Below, in pieces: positions 11,956-23,257 of a stretch of DNA of 64,000 bases. Location: NCBI RefSeq assembly GCF_040183065.1, contig NC_091131.1:8876001-8940000 (forward strand), given 5' to 3'. This DNA comes from Periplaneta americana. Taxonomy: Eukaryota; Arthropoda; Insecta; Blattodea; Blattidae. The translations under genes and the position numbers were made by a program. Under the pieces are notes generated by a model. The model made no database searches. It was not told the DNA's origin and worked only from the letters and a program-made list of their open reading frames with translations. The stretch's first letter is position 1, and each line of letters opens with the position of its first letter.

Positions 11956-13122
11956 GGGTGCGGCAAAACATCCTCCCTAATTTAAAGTTTAAATAAAAAA
12001 CAGATGGATCAAAATAAGGAAACTGTATTAATATAAATGGTATCTAAACAGTGGGAAATTTAGGTTTACATGTGTTGCCATAGCGATATCAAATGACATG
12101 CGCAAAACAACAAGAATTGAATAGGACATTGAATACACGGAATTGATATTCAATTAGTGCAAATTGTAATCTGTAACGAATTCCAGCTATGCCGTGGACG
12201 GGTGAAGAACGTGCTTACGCTGTGGTGTCGTTTCTGGTAAGTGGTAATTCCGTTGTCGCTGCCCAGCGTGCTTTTCGGAGACGCTTCGAGATTCCCCCTC
12301 GTGGTTGCTGTTCAAGAATTGTTTGAACGTGATTATGAAAATCGTATGAGGTCATGTCCAAACATCCTTCAAAATTTGCCTGAAGATGCTGTGGTTCTTT
12401 TTAGTGATGAAGCACATTTTCACTTATCGGGATGCGTGAATCATCAAAATTTCCGATATTGGAGTGGACAGAACCCTCGTGAACTTCATGAAAAACCTCT
12501 ACATAACGACCGTGTTACTGTGTGGTGCGCGGTTGCAAGAGTCGGGATACTTGGTCCTTACTTTTTTGAAGAGGATGGTGCTACTGTGACAGTGAACTCT
12601 CAGCGGTACACTTTTATGATCAACAATTTTTTGGCACCAAGACTCAGTGCGCTGCAGATTGACCAGGTATGGTTTCAGCAGACGGAGCCATCTCTCACAC
12701 AGCTCAGATTTCTCTCCAAGTCCTGAGACATATGTTTCCCGGACGCTTAATTTCTTCACGTGGCGACGTCCCCTGGCCAGCACGATCACCAGACCTTGCA
12801 TCCTGCGATTTTTTTTCTATGGGGGCATCTTAAGGCTGAGGTGTTCAAACATCGGCCGAGGACTTTGCCAGACCTAAGAAATGCAATACAGGAAGAAATT
12901 TGTTTTATTCCTCAAGAAATGCTAGTTAGAGTGATGCAGAATTTCTTAAGTCGCATTCAACAATGCATTGATAGTGAAGGACACCACTTGAGAGACACGT
13001 TATTCAAAAAAATGAAAAATTCCCACTTTTAAGATACCATTCGTATTAATAAAGTTTCCTTATTTTGATCCATCTGATTTTATTTACACTTTAAATTAGG
13101 GAGGATGTTTTGCCGCACCCTT
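11956..13122 (+). mobile_element. IS630-type transposon with ~80-bp TIRs
   Basis: Long inverted repeats: AGGGTGCGGCAAAACATCCT at the left, its complement ending ~13122 at the right, matching for about 80 bases including CAGATGGATCAAAATAAGGA. TA is present at or one base from each end, as expected for the superfamily. It encloses a damaged transposase gene (12189-13032) and is shortened by an internal deletion. Confidence 0.9.
12189..13032 (+). pseudogene. IS630-type transposase with DUF4817-like N-terminus
   Basis: The ATG at 12189 opens MPWTGEERAYAVVSFLVSGN and QRAFRRRFEIPPRG, the DUF4817-type DNA-binding N-terminus. A deletion/frameshift near 12305 then joins it to the catalytic part: VVLFSDEAHFHLSG (first catalytic Asp), YWSGQNPRELHEKPL and DRVTVWCAV. 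A one-base change near 12680 shifts frame at the second Asp (FQQ/DGAISHTAQ). Another in the run of T at ~12815 restores it before FLWGHLKAEVFKHRPRT. The protein ends MKNSHF at 13030. Missing residues between the N-terminus and core, plus two opposing frameshifts, make it inactive. Length without damage would be about 350 residues. Confidence 0.9.
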
Positions 13123-13570
13123 TATTTATAGCGGTTTAATGTTCGAACTGACTTTTGAAATACCCTATATATAAAACTTATAACTTCCCCTTGTATATTT
13201 ACGAAGGTATTTTACTGTTTGCAGATCTACATGCGAAGCAGGCCTATACTTGGTAAATTTTATTTAGGCCTATCTTCCCTCCTTCAATTATAAATGACTT
13301 CATTTCATGACAGTTTAACAACTTCACAAGTAGTCGAGAGAAGTCATAAAACACAATCACTGATTTGCAATGAATCCAAACTCAAAGCTTGTCCTGAAGA
13401 TCTTGCATATTTGAATAGCCTACTCAACGATTTGTCTTTAAATTTTAATGTGGAATCATAAGTTGACTCTCTGTAAAAGTTCTTCCTGATGAAATATTAC
13501 TTACGACTGGAAACTATCGCGAAACCTCAACGTCTGGTTTCATGTAACTTATTGTAAGTTCTTGCATTGA

Positions 13571-13805
13571 TCTCAGTACTGAGAGAGTGTGTGTGTTGAC
13601 TCCACATTACACTACACAAACACATACCCACAGGTAACGCAAACAAAAGGCGCCAAGACCAGCACAAACCAGTTCTGAAGATGGCCCATAACAAGCTGAA
13701 ACTAGTCAACGAGGTACTATAATATTTAACACGCGAAAGCTATGTAATATACAGTATATTCGGAAGTGATATAGTGTTAAAAGTTGTGTAATCAAGATAT
13801 ATTAA
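13571..13805 (+). mobile_element. Penelope-like element, 3' end only
   Basis: Matches the 3' ends of the longer Penelope-like copies in this window: a GACTCCACATTACACTACAC-type segment, the conserved stretch GTTCTGAAGATGGCCCATAA and CTGAAACTAGTCAACGAGGT, then the tail GTGTTAAAAGTTGTGTAATC. The coding part is absent. Confidence 0.75.
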
Positions 13806-14367
13806 TTTTATATACACTTCTAAAAATCCTAAATTTGATTTTATAAAGTCCTAAATCTACCTCTTTTTATCATCTAGAAATTTGTTCCTTATTGATAACA
13901 ATGGACAGAGTCTAAAAATAGTAATACGCGTTACAAGAGCGGTATGTTGACGTGTTGATGTTCGAGGAAAAGTTTGAAAAAGCGAAACGTAGTTGAGCTT
14001 TTTTAATTTCCGAGAATTGAAAGAAAACATACCGCTCGTGTATCGTACAATATTTTGTGCGAAGATCGTTTATTACATACCTGAAAGAGGAATTTCTAAT
14101 TAGTTGCAATGAAATCTCCATCTTGGTTTCTGTTCAATGACGGCAAATTTGCAAAACAAAAATATCTATCTTCAACATTGTTGCTTTAAAATATTTTCTG
14201 TGTTTACTATACTCCAGCAGGCCGTGATATACGTCTGTTTTTTCCCCCAGTCTATAAATGCGAACTTAAAACAAACGGTAAGGTTACGTAATGATTTATT
14301 TTTCATTTTAATATTTTAACAATATTATTTATACAACATATTGCAGTAATAGCATCGGCAAGTTGTG
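13806..14367. other. No gene recognised; short inverted repeat
   Basis: A 12-bp inverted pair (GAGCGGTATGTT at ~13933 and AACATACCGCTC at ~14026) sits in otherwise featureless AT-rich DNA. It could be the stem of a tiny inverted-repeat element. Confidence 0.4.
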
Positions 14368-14370
14368 GTC

Positions 14371-14558
14371 CTTTTCACGAAATAAGCAAGAATTGTTTTT
14401 TCATTAATTTCTCTTTTTTTCCTTCCAACCAATTTGTGAATATATTAGGCTCTTTCATACCTTCCCCTGAATTTGTCGGGAACCAGAGAAGCACAGCCTT
14501 GTTCCCAAGCCTCTTCAACTTCAAGATCCACCTCTCCTTCATTCAAAGTAGCCGCCAT
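14371..14558 (-). pseudogene. Possible tyrosine-recombinase (Crypton-like) N-terminal fragment
   Basis: From an ATG at 14558 (minus) the frame reads MAATLNEGEVDLEVEEAWEQ, then CASLVPDKFRGRYERA, a stop, and in the same direction REINEKTILAYFVKR. The pattern AWEQxCxSLVPDKxxxRYE followed by INEKTILAYF resembles the SAM-like core-binding N-terminus of the DUF3504/Crypton-type tyrosine recombinases common in insects. This is recalled from family patterns and not searched. A splice-donor-like GTATGA follows the codons for GR, so the stop might lie in an intron. No catalytic domain is seen nearby. Confidence 0.4.
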
Positions 14559-14599
14559 GATGAGTCTGGAATCTTGTTGATTTTTTCACGGCTTCCTTA

Positions 14600-15435
14600 A
14601 TGTTACTTGCATCACGAATGCAGTAACTTTAGTGGAGTTGTAGAGTTTACTTAATTTTTGCAAATATTTAAAAACAATAATTAACAGTGTAATTTAGGTG
14701 AAATTGCAGTGGTAAGTTTCCAATTTATAATTATTACTATATTGAACGTCTCTAAAAATAATATGTTAAAAGCCTAAAGCAGTAAAATCAATATGTCACT
14801 TAAGCGGTAAGAAGAGGGAAATTGTTATGTGTGTTAGGTTGGGAATACTGAATGTGGAGTTTTAGACTTTCCGCGGATTGGTTTTGTGCGGAAACCAAGC
14901 AAATACGCGCGATCTCGCACAAAATATATATTCACTTTTTCAGTACTCTCAAAACAATTGTTCGACTAATTATATAATGCTGTAAAACACAGAGCAGAGA
15001 GTGTTTGCGTGGGGCAGAATCGTGACCCAAGAACGCGCTAACTTAATTACTCGTCAAGGAAACACTTGCTTAACATTTGTCATTTACATCGACAAACTGA
15101 GAGGGAAGAGAAATATACAAACGAGTGGTATCCAGATAGCAGATGCGATAAATGCTGTCATCTCGGATTACCAATCAAAAATAAAGTAGGTCTACTGGAT
15201 TACTACAGTGAAGATTAAATTATTTTCATAGAAAGGCCCCAGAACTCTCTTCTAGCCGGCACTTGTCTCACAAGGAACAGATCCCAAATGTTGTCGCAAG
15301 ACTCCGATTTCTATATAGTGTGTCCCATTTATCTTGTGCACTTATTATAACTTCTTTGTTTGGATAGGTATTGGAATTTTTGTTTTTGAGAGTTATGTTA
15401 CGCAGTAAATTATAGAATTATAGAAATGAAGATCA
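14600..15435. other. No gene recognised
   Basis: Featureless AT-rich DNA. The open frame 15001-15189 (+) has no recognisable motif. Confidence 0.5.
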
Positions 15436-15439
15436 AATA

Positions 15440-16030
15440 TAAAATATTCCTGCGTCTACTTATTTAAAACCCCAAAAGGTTTCACTTTCAAATCATCAGT
15501 ATACCATTATGTGTTGCATTTTAACTATAATAATTAATATTTCATTTTTAATGGTAATAATGTCATCAAACTTGCTTAAGTATTGTAGTTCTTAATATCC
15601 AATACACAGCTGTACTCGGAAAACTACAGACCAGAGAATCAGACCTGTAAATTATTTTTTTATGCGTTATCAAAAAATTACACAAATGAAGATCGACATA
15701 TTGGCATTATGATGTGAAAGAATCTAAGCCATCTGAACTTTAACTATGTCAGCAATTCTGTAGGTCATGGCCTTCGTGTAATAGGCTATTGTTTATTGTA
15801 GTGTGTGTTTTGTTTTATTGTGTAATGCAATTAATTAGTTCTCAAATCTGACGAAAGATGGATTTTGGAAAATAGGAAAATGATGTAGGAAAATTGACAT
15901 TTCACTGAAAACTACTATTTTTTCTGAAAAAACTTTGGGTTCCAAGCTTCAAAATGATCGGTCATTTATTAAAATGCGTTCAGCCGTTTTCCCGTAATTT
16001 CCATTACCAGTTCAAATTATATGTATTTGT
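15440..16030 (+). repeat. Dispersed ~600-bp repeat, copy 1
   Basis: Shares long stretches in the same order with 48050-48590, including AATGGTAATAATGTCATCAA, GATGGATTTTGGAAAATAGG and the terminal GTTCAGCCGTTTTCCCGTAA followed by TTCCATTACCAGTTCAAATT. In the other copy this 3' end runs into a (TA)n array. A 3' end with CCGTTCAGCCGTTT is a frequent motif in insect non-autonomous elements, but the class is not determined here. Confidence 0.8.
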
Positions 16031-16632
16031 CCCATTGAAATATCAGCGACAACAACCTGAGCCCTTCTTTGTCAGAAGAAAAGTTCTCTGAACAAACATG
16101 CATCCCGTGCCCCTCGCGGAAAAGTAGCGGCTCTACAAAAATTGTAATTTACAATATTTTCAGTCGATCAGAGCTTCGTTCGCTGCTCAAAGCCCGTGCC
16201 GTGCTGCTACTATTATTGCTGGAAAAGACAAAACTGCATCAAGTATTAATCCGTCACGTCCTCATGCTTTCGTGCAAACTTGCTGAATTATGAAACGCTG
16301 TCTTCGGTGCGGTCTGTCATTACGGCCGGGCTCCGCCCCTTTCCCCAGAGAGTACAGACGGAACTTACGTTTAGTTGCAGAAGTGACTCCTTCGCGGAAC
16401 CGTTCGCTGTGTGCACTTTAACTTGAAAGAGGAAGTGATCTCTTCCTTTCTAATTAAGTGATTCAGTAGCAAACAAATCAGTCAGGTTACTAAGCGTTTA
16501 TTTCATCTTTGCCATTTAACTCCCTCTGTTGCGTTTCATGATTCTGTTCTTTTCTTTGGCCTAAGTTAGGAATACACTACCACACACAATCCGATTACTA
16601 CATGTCGAAATCTAAACAATTCACCAATTTGC
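16031..16632. other. No gene recognised
   Basis: Contains a somewhat GC-richer patch (16250-16420) but no coding motif. The 74-codon frame 16069-16293 is unsupported. Confidence 0.45.
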
Positions 16633-16822
16633 TTAAGGGGAGAGGATGGTATTTTTTAAACTTTTTTCCTATTTGTTGTAAAATATTAATTTTTTATACA
16701 GTGCATATCAAAAGTCCGGTAACACTTTCAAGATTTTATTACACAAAAACTACTAGTGATAGCACTTTCAAACACACGTCAGTTTAAAGTCAAACTCTCA
16801 AAGTTCTGCTTACACCTTACAG

Positions 16823-17534
16823 TAGAGTTCGGTCGATTCGTGAACGAATCGTTCATTCGAAAGACTAATAATAAAGAATCGTAAGAATCGAGTCGTGGTA
16901 TCAACGAATCGTCGTTCAAAAGAATCGTAACGAATCGTCGTTCAAAAGAATAGTAACGAATTGACATGGTATCGTAACCCACGATTCTATTTACTTGTTT
17001 GATGTAATCTGTCAGCGGACATTTCCGAACAGTGCCGAATACTCCCGAGCGAGAGTAAAATCAAAATACTGCATTTGTTAAGTATGGAAAATAATGAACA
17101 CAAACCTGAAATTTGCATAGTTAAATAGAGATGTAATGCAAAAAAAATGTACTTTGTAATAAGGTTCAGTTGATAAATTATAATTTAGAAACATTATCTT
17201 GGGTAATTTTGTAGACTAATGGAGGTCATGCTGAATGGTTCCAGCCAATGAGAAAGAGACAATCCAATGTCTCGCCTCTTATGCCATCTATGCGAGAGAT
17301 GTAGAACATTTTTGTTCTACGCGTGGTTTGCAACGAAAAGTGTCCTCTAAGTCGTTCGTTGACGAATCGTTGGAATCGCAGAGTAGGAAGAATCGTGAAC
17401 TCATTGGCGATTCAAAAGAATAGTTGGAATCGCAGACTGAGAAGAATCGTGAACGAATCGTTAGAATCGATTCGTAATGTATGATTGAATCGTTGGAATC
17501 GACTTCTGAAAAAGAATCGTGTTGCCCAACTCTA
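16823..17534. mobile_element. hAT-type non-autonomous element, 712 bp
   Basis: Flanked by a perfect 8-bp duplication CCTTACAG (16815-16822 and 17535-17542). The ends are inverted: TAGAGTTCGG and, from the right, TAGAGTTGGG. An 8-bp target duplication is the hAT hallmark. The interior is dense with GAATCGT/CGAATCGTT words near both ends, likely subterminal repeats. It has no coding capacity. Confidence 0.9.
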
Positions 17535-17542
17535 CCTTACAG

Positions 17543-18172
17543 AGATTCAATGTGTGATTCACGAGTGACTCGGCAGATGTCCAAACGATAATCAGACTCT
17601 TCCCATACCGTTTTCAACATATCCTCTGTGACCGTGGCGGCAGCTTCTCGAATTCTGGTTTTTAGTTCCTCTAAATCACGTGGCAAAGGCGGTACAAACA
17701 CACGGTCCTTTAGATACCCCCATAGAAAAAATTTACATAGTCATATCGGGTGACCTTGGTGGCCATGTCATGAAACATCTGTCCCTTACTCCAGCACCTC
17801 CTATCCAACGATCAGACATCTCCGTATTCAGGTAAGCACGAACTGCATTGTGGAAATGTGGCGGAGCCCCATCTTGCTGAAAGATGAAATCGTCATCGAG
17901 ATCTTGTCTAAGTTGAGGCACCAACCATTGCTCCAACATGTCCAGATATGAATGTCCAGTCACAGTAGCCTCAATGAAGAAGAAAGGTCCGTACAGTTTT
18001 CGTTGTGACAACGCGCAGAAAACATTCACCTATGGTGAATCACGCTCATGTTCAATGATTCTGTGAGGTTTCTATGTACCCCAAACACGACAGTTGTGCT
18101 TGTTAATTTTCCCACTCGTATGGAATGTCGCTTCGTCGCTGAAAATTAAGCGGCTGAATAAGTCATCGTCGA
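17543..18172 (-). pseudogene. IS630-type transposase, left-arm copy
   Basis: Minus-strand reading: LIFSDEATFHTSGKINKHN (first catalytic Asp), then GPFFFIEATVTGHSYLDML, FIFQQDGAPPHFHNAVRAYL (second Asp), TWPPRSPDMT (last acidic region), and a tail ESHIESL ending at ~17537. The N-terminal DNA-binding half is absent. In-frame stops occur near 18077 and 18031, and a frameshift/stop lies just after SPDMT. The tail overlaps the long TIR, so the TIR includes coding sequence. Confidence 0.9.
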
Positions 18173-18173
18173 T

Positions 18174-18415
18174 GTTTCATGACATGGCCACCAAGGTCAC
18201 CCGATATGACTGCATGTGACTTTTTTCTATGGGGGTATTTAAAGGACAGTGTGTTTGTACCGCCTTTGCCACGTGATTTAGAGGAACTAAAAACCAGAAT
18301 TCGAGAAGCTGCCGCCACGGTCACAGAGGATATGTTGAAAAGGGTATGGGAAGAGTTTGATTATCGTTTGGACATCTGCCGAGCCACTCGTGGTTCACAC
18401 ATTGAATCTCTGTAA
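18174..18415 (+). pseudogene. IS630-type transposase C-terminus, right-arm inverted copy
   Basis: Open from TWPPRSPDMTACDFFLWGYL through RDLEELKTRIREAAATVTED to GSHIESL and a stop at 18413-18415. This repeats in opposite orientation the C-terminus found at 17543-17780. It keeps an intact frame where the left copy is damaged. It begins abruptly at an internal methionine, so it is a fragment and not a gene. Confidence 0.9.
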
Positions 18416-19369
18416 GGTGTAAACAGAACTTTGAAAGTTTGACTTTAAACTGACATGTGTTTGAAAGTGCTATCATTAGTAGTTTTTGTGTAGTAAAATA
18501 TTGAAAGTGTTACCGGACTTCTGATATGCCCTGTATGTAGAGAGCTCATAGCTGTGGCAACTCAACCAAATAAAAATTAAAAAAAAATTATTTGGGGGCC
18601 CAAATTTGAAAAAAAAAATATATACCCCATGCAGGATTGCACTAAAACCGATATATCTAAACCGTTTTTAAAGATAGATTCAAACAGTTTTTTGCAATGT
18701 ATTTGCAAAAGCATGTTCTATACACTGTCTGTAACAGAATTTTGATATTAGTCCCTACGTTTGTAAAATAAACAATTAAAATTTAATAACAATTTTCTAA
18801 TTTCCTTTCTTGCATACAAAAGGACGTATTTTTAAAATGAAATCAATTAACAAACTTCTGTTACAGAGAAATGTTTCCTAATAATCTAAACAATGTGTGT
18901 TCTAAATTTCATGCATGTATCTTTAATAGTTCAGAAATTATATCCATTTTTGTCTGGCAGTGTAGCAAAAAAAAAAAAAAAAATGAAGTTACTGGAAACC
19001 TATAAAAGCGGGCGTGTGATTTAAAATTCCATAGCCCAGGAAATTAAAAAATGACGTCTCAACATCCGATAAGGACACAAATACCCGCAAAATGTTATGC
19101 AATGCATTCCACACATATCAAAGGGTATTTCAAAGAAGAAAACATTTTTTTTGAAAATTTAATTTACCGGAAACAACAATAAAAGTAGGCGAGTGATTTA
19201 AAAATCCATAACGCAGGAAGTTTAAAAATGGCGACTGAACATCCGATAAGGGCACAAATACCCACAAAATGTTATGCTATGCATTCCACACATATCATAG
19301 AGTATTTTAAAGATTTTTTTTTACTTTACTCATTTTTCACCAAAAAGTACCATCCTCTCTCCTTAATAT

Positions 19370-19790
19370 ACTGTAGGTGTCTTCTTCTAAACGTTGCTTA
19401 TAAATTTCAAAGTACTTATTTTCCTTCTTGTCGCAAGTGATTCAGACCCGCCAGTTCATGAACATTTCGCACTCCAGTAAAAAAGTATCGTAACTCGAAA
19501 ATTGTAATTTGTAAAGATATCCTATTTCCTTGTAAAATACTCCTATGAACGTATTTTAATAAATAGATACCGAAATCTTTAATATTTCACTATTTTATTA
19601 TTACAATTTCATACCTCCAACCAGTAAAACAATATTGGAAATTATTTACGAAAGTAATAAGTGATTTTGGACATACGACAATATTTTACTAGGTGTGCGA
19701 TTTGCCCTTTATTATTGTGACGTATTTGGTTAATTGGGTGATGGCACGGCGTCGTGCTGACCCCTTTCTGGGAGTTCTGCCATGTGTGTC
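19370..19790. other. No gene recognised
   Basis: A short AT-rich interval between the TTAA element and a repeat fragment. Confidence 0.5.
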
Positions 19791-19805
19791 GTTTACGTAA
19801 CGGCG

Positions 19806-19905
19806 CCGGGATTTCTCCGTTCCATTACTCTTTCATCGTATGATGACGCAGAATATCTGCATGGAAATATCATATACGTACTTCGGTACATTAAAATAAT
19901 ATATA
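19806..19905 (+). repeat. Fragment of tRNA-like element family 1 (tail only)
   Basis: Matches the post-tRNA part of the 40.5-41.4 kb foldback: GGCGCCGGGATTTCTCCGTT is followed by ATGATGACGCAGAATATCTG and TCATATACGTACTTCGGTAC. The tRNA-like body itself is reduced to a few bases (GGCGCCGGGATTT). It shows the family exists outside that nest. Confidence 0.75.
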
Positions 19906-20719
19906 TTGTACAATGTTGTCACGTGGCTAACGAGAAAGACAGGCTACGGTGTGACGTCACATTCTTAGTCATAACCAGGCAGCGCATTTTCGTTCCCAAA
20001 CGTACAGTGGATCGAGTAGTTTCTTCTGGTATCTACATCTATTACGTCACGTGGATGCGTAAGCAGGGTAGAATTGCAAGCAGGTACGCATGGGGTCATT
20101 AAATAATAATGATGTATTGTAATATAAATATGCCCCTGTGACGTCGTATGACGCAGAAAACATTCTCTTAGTTTAAACAAATTTTATGTGATGTTCGTAA
20201 AAGATTTGCATTTCATAACTTCAGAATATAGCCTATGTTTTCGTTTACTGCAACGGGATAGGTTTTGATAAACGGGTTATTTGTATATTTTTATTTTAGT
20301 AGGTTATTTTAAATTATTTGTATATATTGTGTAAATTACAAATATTGATAGTTTGTATATTTATTATTATTATTTTTTTTTTTTTGTCCCTGTAACGTTA
20401 TGTGACGTAGGAAGAACATTTTCTTAGCTCAAACAAATTTTTACTGGCAGTTATAGTAAAAGATGAGAAGTTCATAATCTCAGAATATACGTTTTTGTTC
20501 ACCGTACCGGAGTTCATTTCGTTACACGAATTAATTGAATATAATATTATATATAGAGTATTTACAGTTAATGTGTATCATGTTTACTATTATATTCTAT
20601 AATATATATTGTATACTTCAACTTCAGACACAATTTATTTTCGGTTAAACCGTTTTTCAAATACCACAATTATGTTAGACTTTTTGGTTACTTATAACCT
20701 AAAGATTCTGTTCTTAAAC

Positions 20720-20826
20720 TTCACGCACGCACGCACGCACGCACGCACGTACGCACGCACTCACGCAACGCACACTCACTCACTCACTCACTCACTCACC
20801 TCTCTCTCTCTCTCTCTCTCTCTCTC
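20720..20826. repeat. Compound microsatellite (ACGC)n-(CACT)n-(CT)n
   Basis: Three adjoining arrays: ACGC units at ~20722-20765, CACT units at ~20775-20801, and CT units at ~20802-20826. Open frames across them on both strands (Arg-Glu or Ser-Leu repeats) are artefacts of the repeats. Confidence 0.95.
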
Positions 20827-20989
20827 GTTTCTTTCGTCTAAAAGAAAAGAAAAAACTATACCCAGCAGATCGTGCAACCTTGCAAGGTGCGAGTACACAG
20901 TATGTCCAAATATTTTTTTTCCCAAAAGGTTGGTACATTTTTGGCCCTTCCATTGTTGGCCCAGTATGATCAGTTGATATGGAAAGTTT

Positions 20990-21440
20990 ATATGAAAAAA
21001 AAAATACCATTCTCCTGAGATGTTAACTCGTACCTTTGTAATAATCATCTAGATAAAGTGCATGTAACAATTGAAGTTTATAAGGAGTCAGATAACGTTT
21101 CTTTAAAGCTCTATAAACTGTTGTTTTCGGAAGTCCAAATTGTCAGGAACATTTACGAACTGATTTCTTTGGACTCTGGAACAAATGATCTTCAGATGCT
21201 TCTACCATTTCATTTGTCGATAGTTTTCCAGTAAGCTTTTTCTCCAATAGGCTTCCAGTCTCTTTTAACTGCCTATCCCAACGACGAATGTTAATATTGT
21301 GTAGTGGTCCTCCGTTAAATACGCGACGAAATTCACGTCGTACACATTGCACTTTTCTTTGGACATCCAGCTTATATAATTAATCGTAGGAATGAAAAGT
21401 ATGCATTTGTTCGATTGTTACCGTCTTTTGTTTCCTTCAG
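20990..21440 (-). pseudogene. IS630-type transposase N-terminus (DUF4817-like) with TIR
   Basis: Minus-strand reading from ~21352: QCVRREFRRVFNGGPLHN, RRWDRQLKETGSLLEKK, then SEDHLFQSPKKSVRKC, a stop, and QFGLPKTTVYRALKKR with TPYKLQLLHAL. This is the order of the DUF4817/helix-turn-helix N-terminus of a widespread insect IS630-like family. Upstream of it (21353-21440) is the same terminal sequence found at 49800-49880 (CTTTTGTTTCCTTCAGTG). The catalytic half is missing; the element stops in unrelated DNA near 20990. Confidence 0.8.
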
Positions 21441-22028
21441 TGCCTCAAATTCATTAAAAAAATACAATTCTCAGAAATCCCACAATGATATGGTGTATAG
21501 TGAAACTGAAGTTAGTTGTTTAACTGTGTTTTATTGTGAGATACAATGTTTTTAACAACTTTCAACAAATTGTGAAAGCATTTAGGATTAAAAAACTGTC
21601 ATTTTTTTTACTCCGTTATATTATAAAAACATTTACGAGCTGTTATTTTTCAAAATGTAATTATATTGTATATTTTAAGATTTTGTAGAGCGCATTTGCG
21701 TGCATATTTCAAGCTTCATAAATCGGGCTGTACTCATAAACTAGGGCAGAGACGTAGCAGCCCGTACCGTACCGTCGGGTGTCGGTCGATGCCAGGGCCC
21801 CGGAGTCAATCAAGTCGACGCGACGCTGTCATTGTCCTTGCTGTGAAAGATAAGCAGGTGTGATCAGTCAACAGGGATGTAATCTCACTCACAACACGTG
21901 TCAGGGGCTTCCAGATCGTGTTGTTACTCCATCACTACCGTGAGCCAATCACAAAAATGTTGGGAGCAATGTACCAAGTTCTGGTAACAGAAGAAAAGAA
22001 TAACAAACTATGCCTTAACACTTCCATG
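21441..22028. other. No gene recognised; GC-richer patch
   Basis: 21745-21840 is noticeably GC-richer than its surroundings (CCCGTACCGTACCGTCGGGT) and lies in a 65-codon open frame (21666-21863, +). No family motif is recognised, and a host exon cannot be excluded. Confidence 0.4.
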
Positions 22029-22341
22029 TGCTACACCAGCGTTTCTCAAACTTTTTTGAAGTGGGGACCATTTTTTTAAGTCACAACAGTTCCGCGGACC
22101 ACCTTACCATTATTCCCTTCGAGAGCAAATTTATTATTTTTGTAGGATATCTTAATACCAGTATATTTATATTTTAAAACAGAATTAATTAATTACAATT
22201 AATTTAATTCATTTAATTTTATAATAGTATTAACTAATTAAGTTAATGTTAATAGGAAAAATTCATTTTCGTTTTTTAATAAATCAAGGCTATTAGAGTT
22301 TGAATAATCTTTAAATTATTAACTAAACAAAATAAATAAAT

Positions 22342-23257
22342 TTTCTAGACATCACAATAACAAAAGTAGACAACAAACACACATTCAAAGTATACAGAAA
22401 ACCAACAACAACAACAACACATTCAACCACCCCACACAACACAAACAAGCTGCATTCCGAACAATGGTACACAGACTACTCAACATACCAATGAACCAAC
22501 AGGATTAAAACGAAGAACTGAACACAATCAAATACATAGCACAAGAAAACGGATATAACCCTAACATAATAGACAACATAATATGTAAGACAAAACAAAA
22601 CCACAAAAAAAAAGAAGAATACAACACAAACACAAGAACACAAAAAATACACCACACTAACATACGAAAACAAAAACACACATAAAATTGCAACTTCATT
22701 CAAGAAATTAAACTACAACATCGCATACAGAACAAATAACACTCTACAAAAACATCTCAACACACAAACAACACAAACAAACAAATAGAACCACACAGGA
22801 GTATACAAACTCAAATGTAACACTTGCAACAACTTCTACGTAGGACAGACAGGCAGATCATTTCAAACACGTTACAAAGAACACATCACAGCCACAATAA
22901 AATTACAAAACACCTCCGCATATGCAGAACACATCACAAATGCCAACCACACCTACAGAGACATCAACACAGACATGGAAATACTACACATCCAACCAAA
23001 AAGCCAGAAACTCAACACACTAGAACAATATGAAATATACAGACACACGAAAACACACCCCAACGATATTCTCAACACACAACTCAACTTCAAAACACAT
23101 ACACTCTTTGACTCTACACTACGAAAGCACCCACACAGGAAACAAGAGGCGCCAAGACCAACAACGACCAGTTCCGAAGATGACCGAAAATAGGTCGAAA
23201 CATGTTAACAAGGTACGTTAATATTTAACACAAAAAAGTTCTTATCATACACATTCC
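22342..23257 (+). mobile_element. Penelope-like element, 5'-truncated, in hAT
   Basis: Flanked by a perfect 13-bp duplication AAAATAAATAAAT (22329-22341 and 23258-23270). It carries the end of the reverse transcriptase (FLDITITKVDNKHTFKVYRK; later KQAAFRTMVHRLLNIPMNQQ in another frame) and the linked GIY-YIG endonuclease: GVYKLKCNTCNNFYVGQTGR then FQTRYKEHIT and AYAEHITNANHTYRDI. Several frameshifts and stops break the frame. The 3' region contains GACCGAAAATAGGTCGAAAC, an inverted word pair seen in every copy here. Penelope-like elements are an ancient retroelement class distinct from LINEs and LTR elements. Confidence 0.92.

Larger units (their letters stand above)
16699..18533. mobile_element. 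IS630-type foldback element nested in TTAA element
   Basis: Starts CAGTGCATATCAAAAGTCCG and ends with the near-complement, flanked by TA duplications (16697-16698, 18534-18535). The empty site is seen in the sister TTAA element at 35360, where TTTTTGTATGTAGAGAG is continuous. The arms are not just TIRs: about 360 bp at each end is an inverted duplication that includes the transposase C-terminus. A hAT-type element has inserted into the left arm. Confidence 0.9.
16633..19366. mobile_element. TTAA-flanked element, copy 1 (interrupted)
   Basis: Begins TTAAGGGGAGAGGATGG at 16633 and ends with the complementary CCATCCTCTCTCCTTAA at 19366. The uninterrupted copy 2 at 35297-36177 has the same sequence, TTAA at both edges, and no insert. 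The TTAA target points to the piggyBac or Kolobok groups. No transposase is present. The right part carries two imperfect direct copies of a ~150-bp module (each with ATCCGATAAGGGCACAAATA-like sequence). Nearly 1.84 kb of its length is a later insertion (16699-18533). Confidence 0.9.

Noticed and set aside
20609..20977. 122-codon open frame with His/Thr/Leu/Ser repeats
   Set aside because: Produced by the compound microsatellite.
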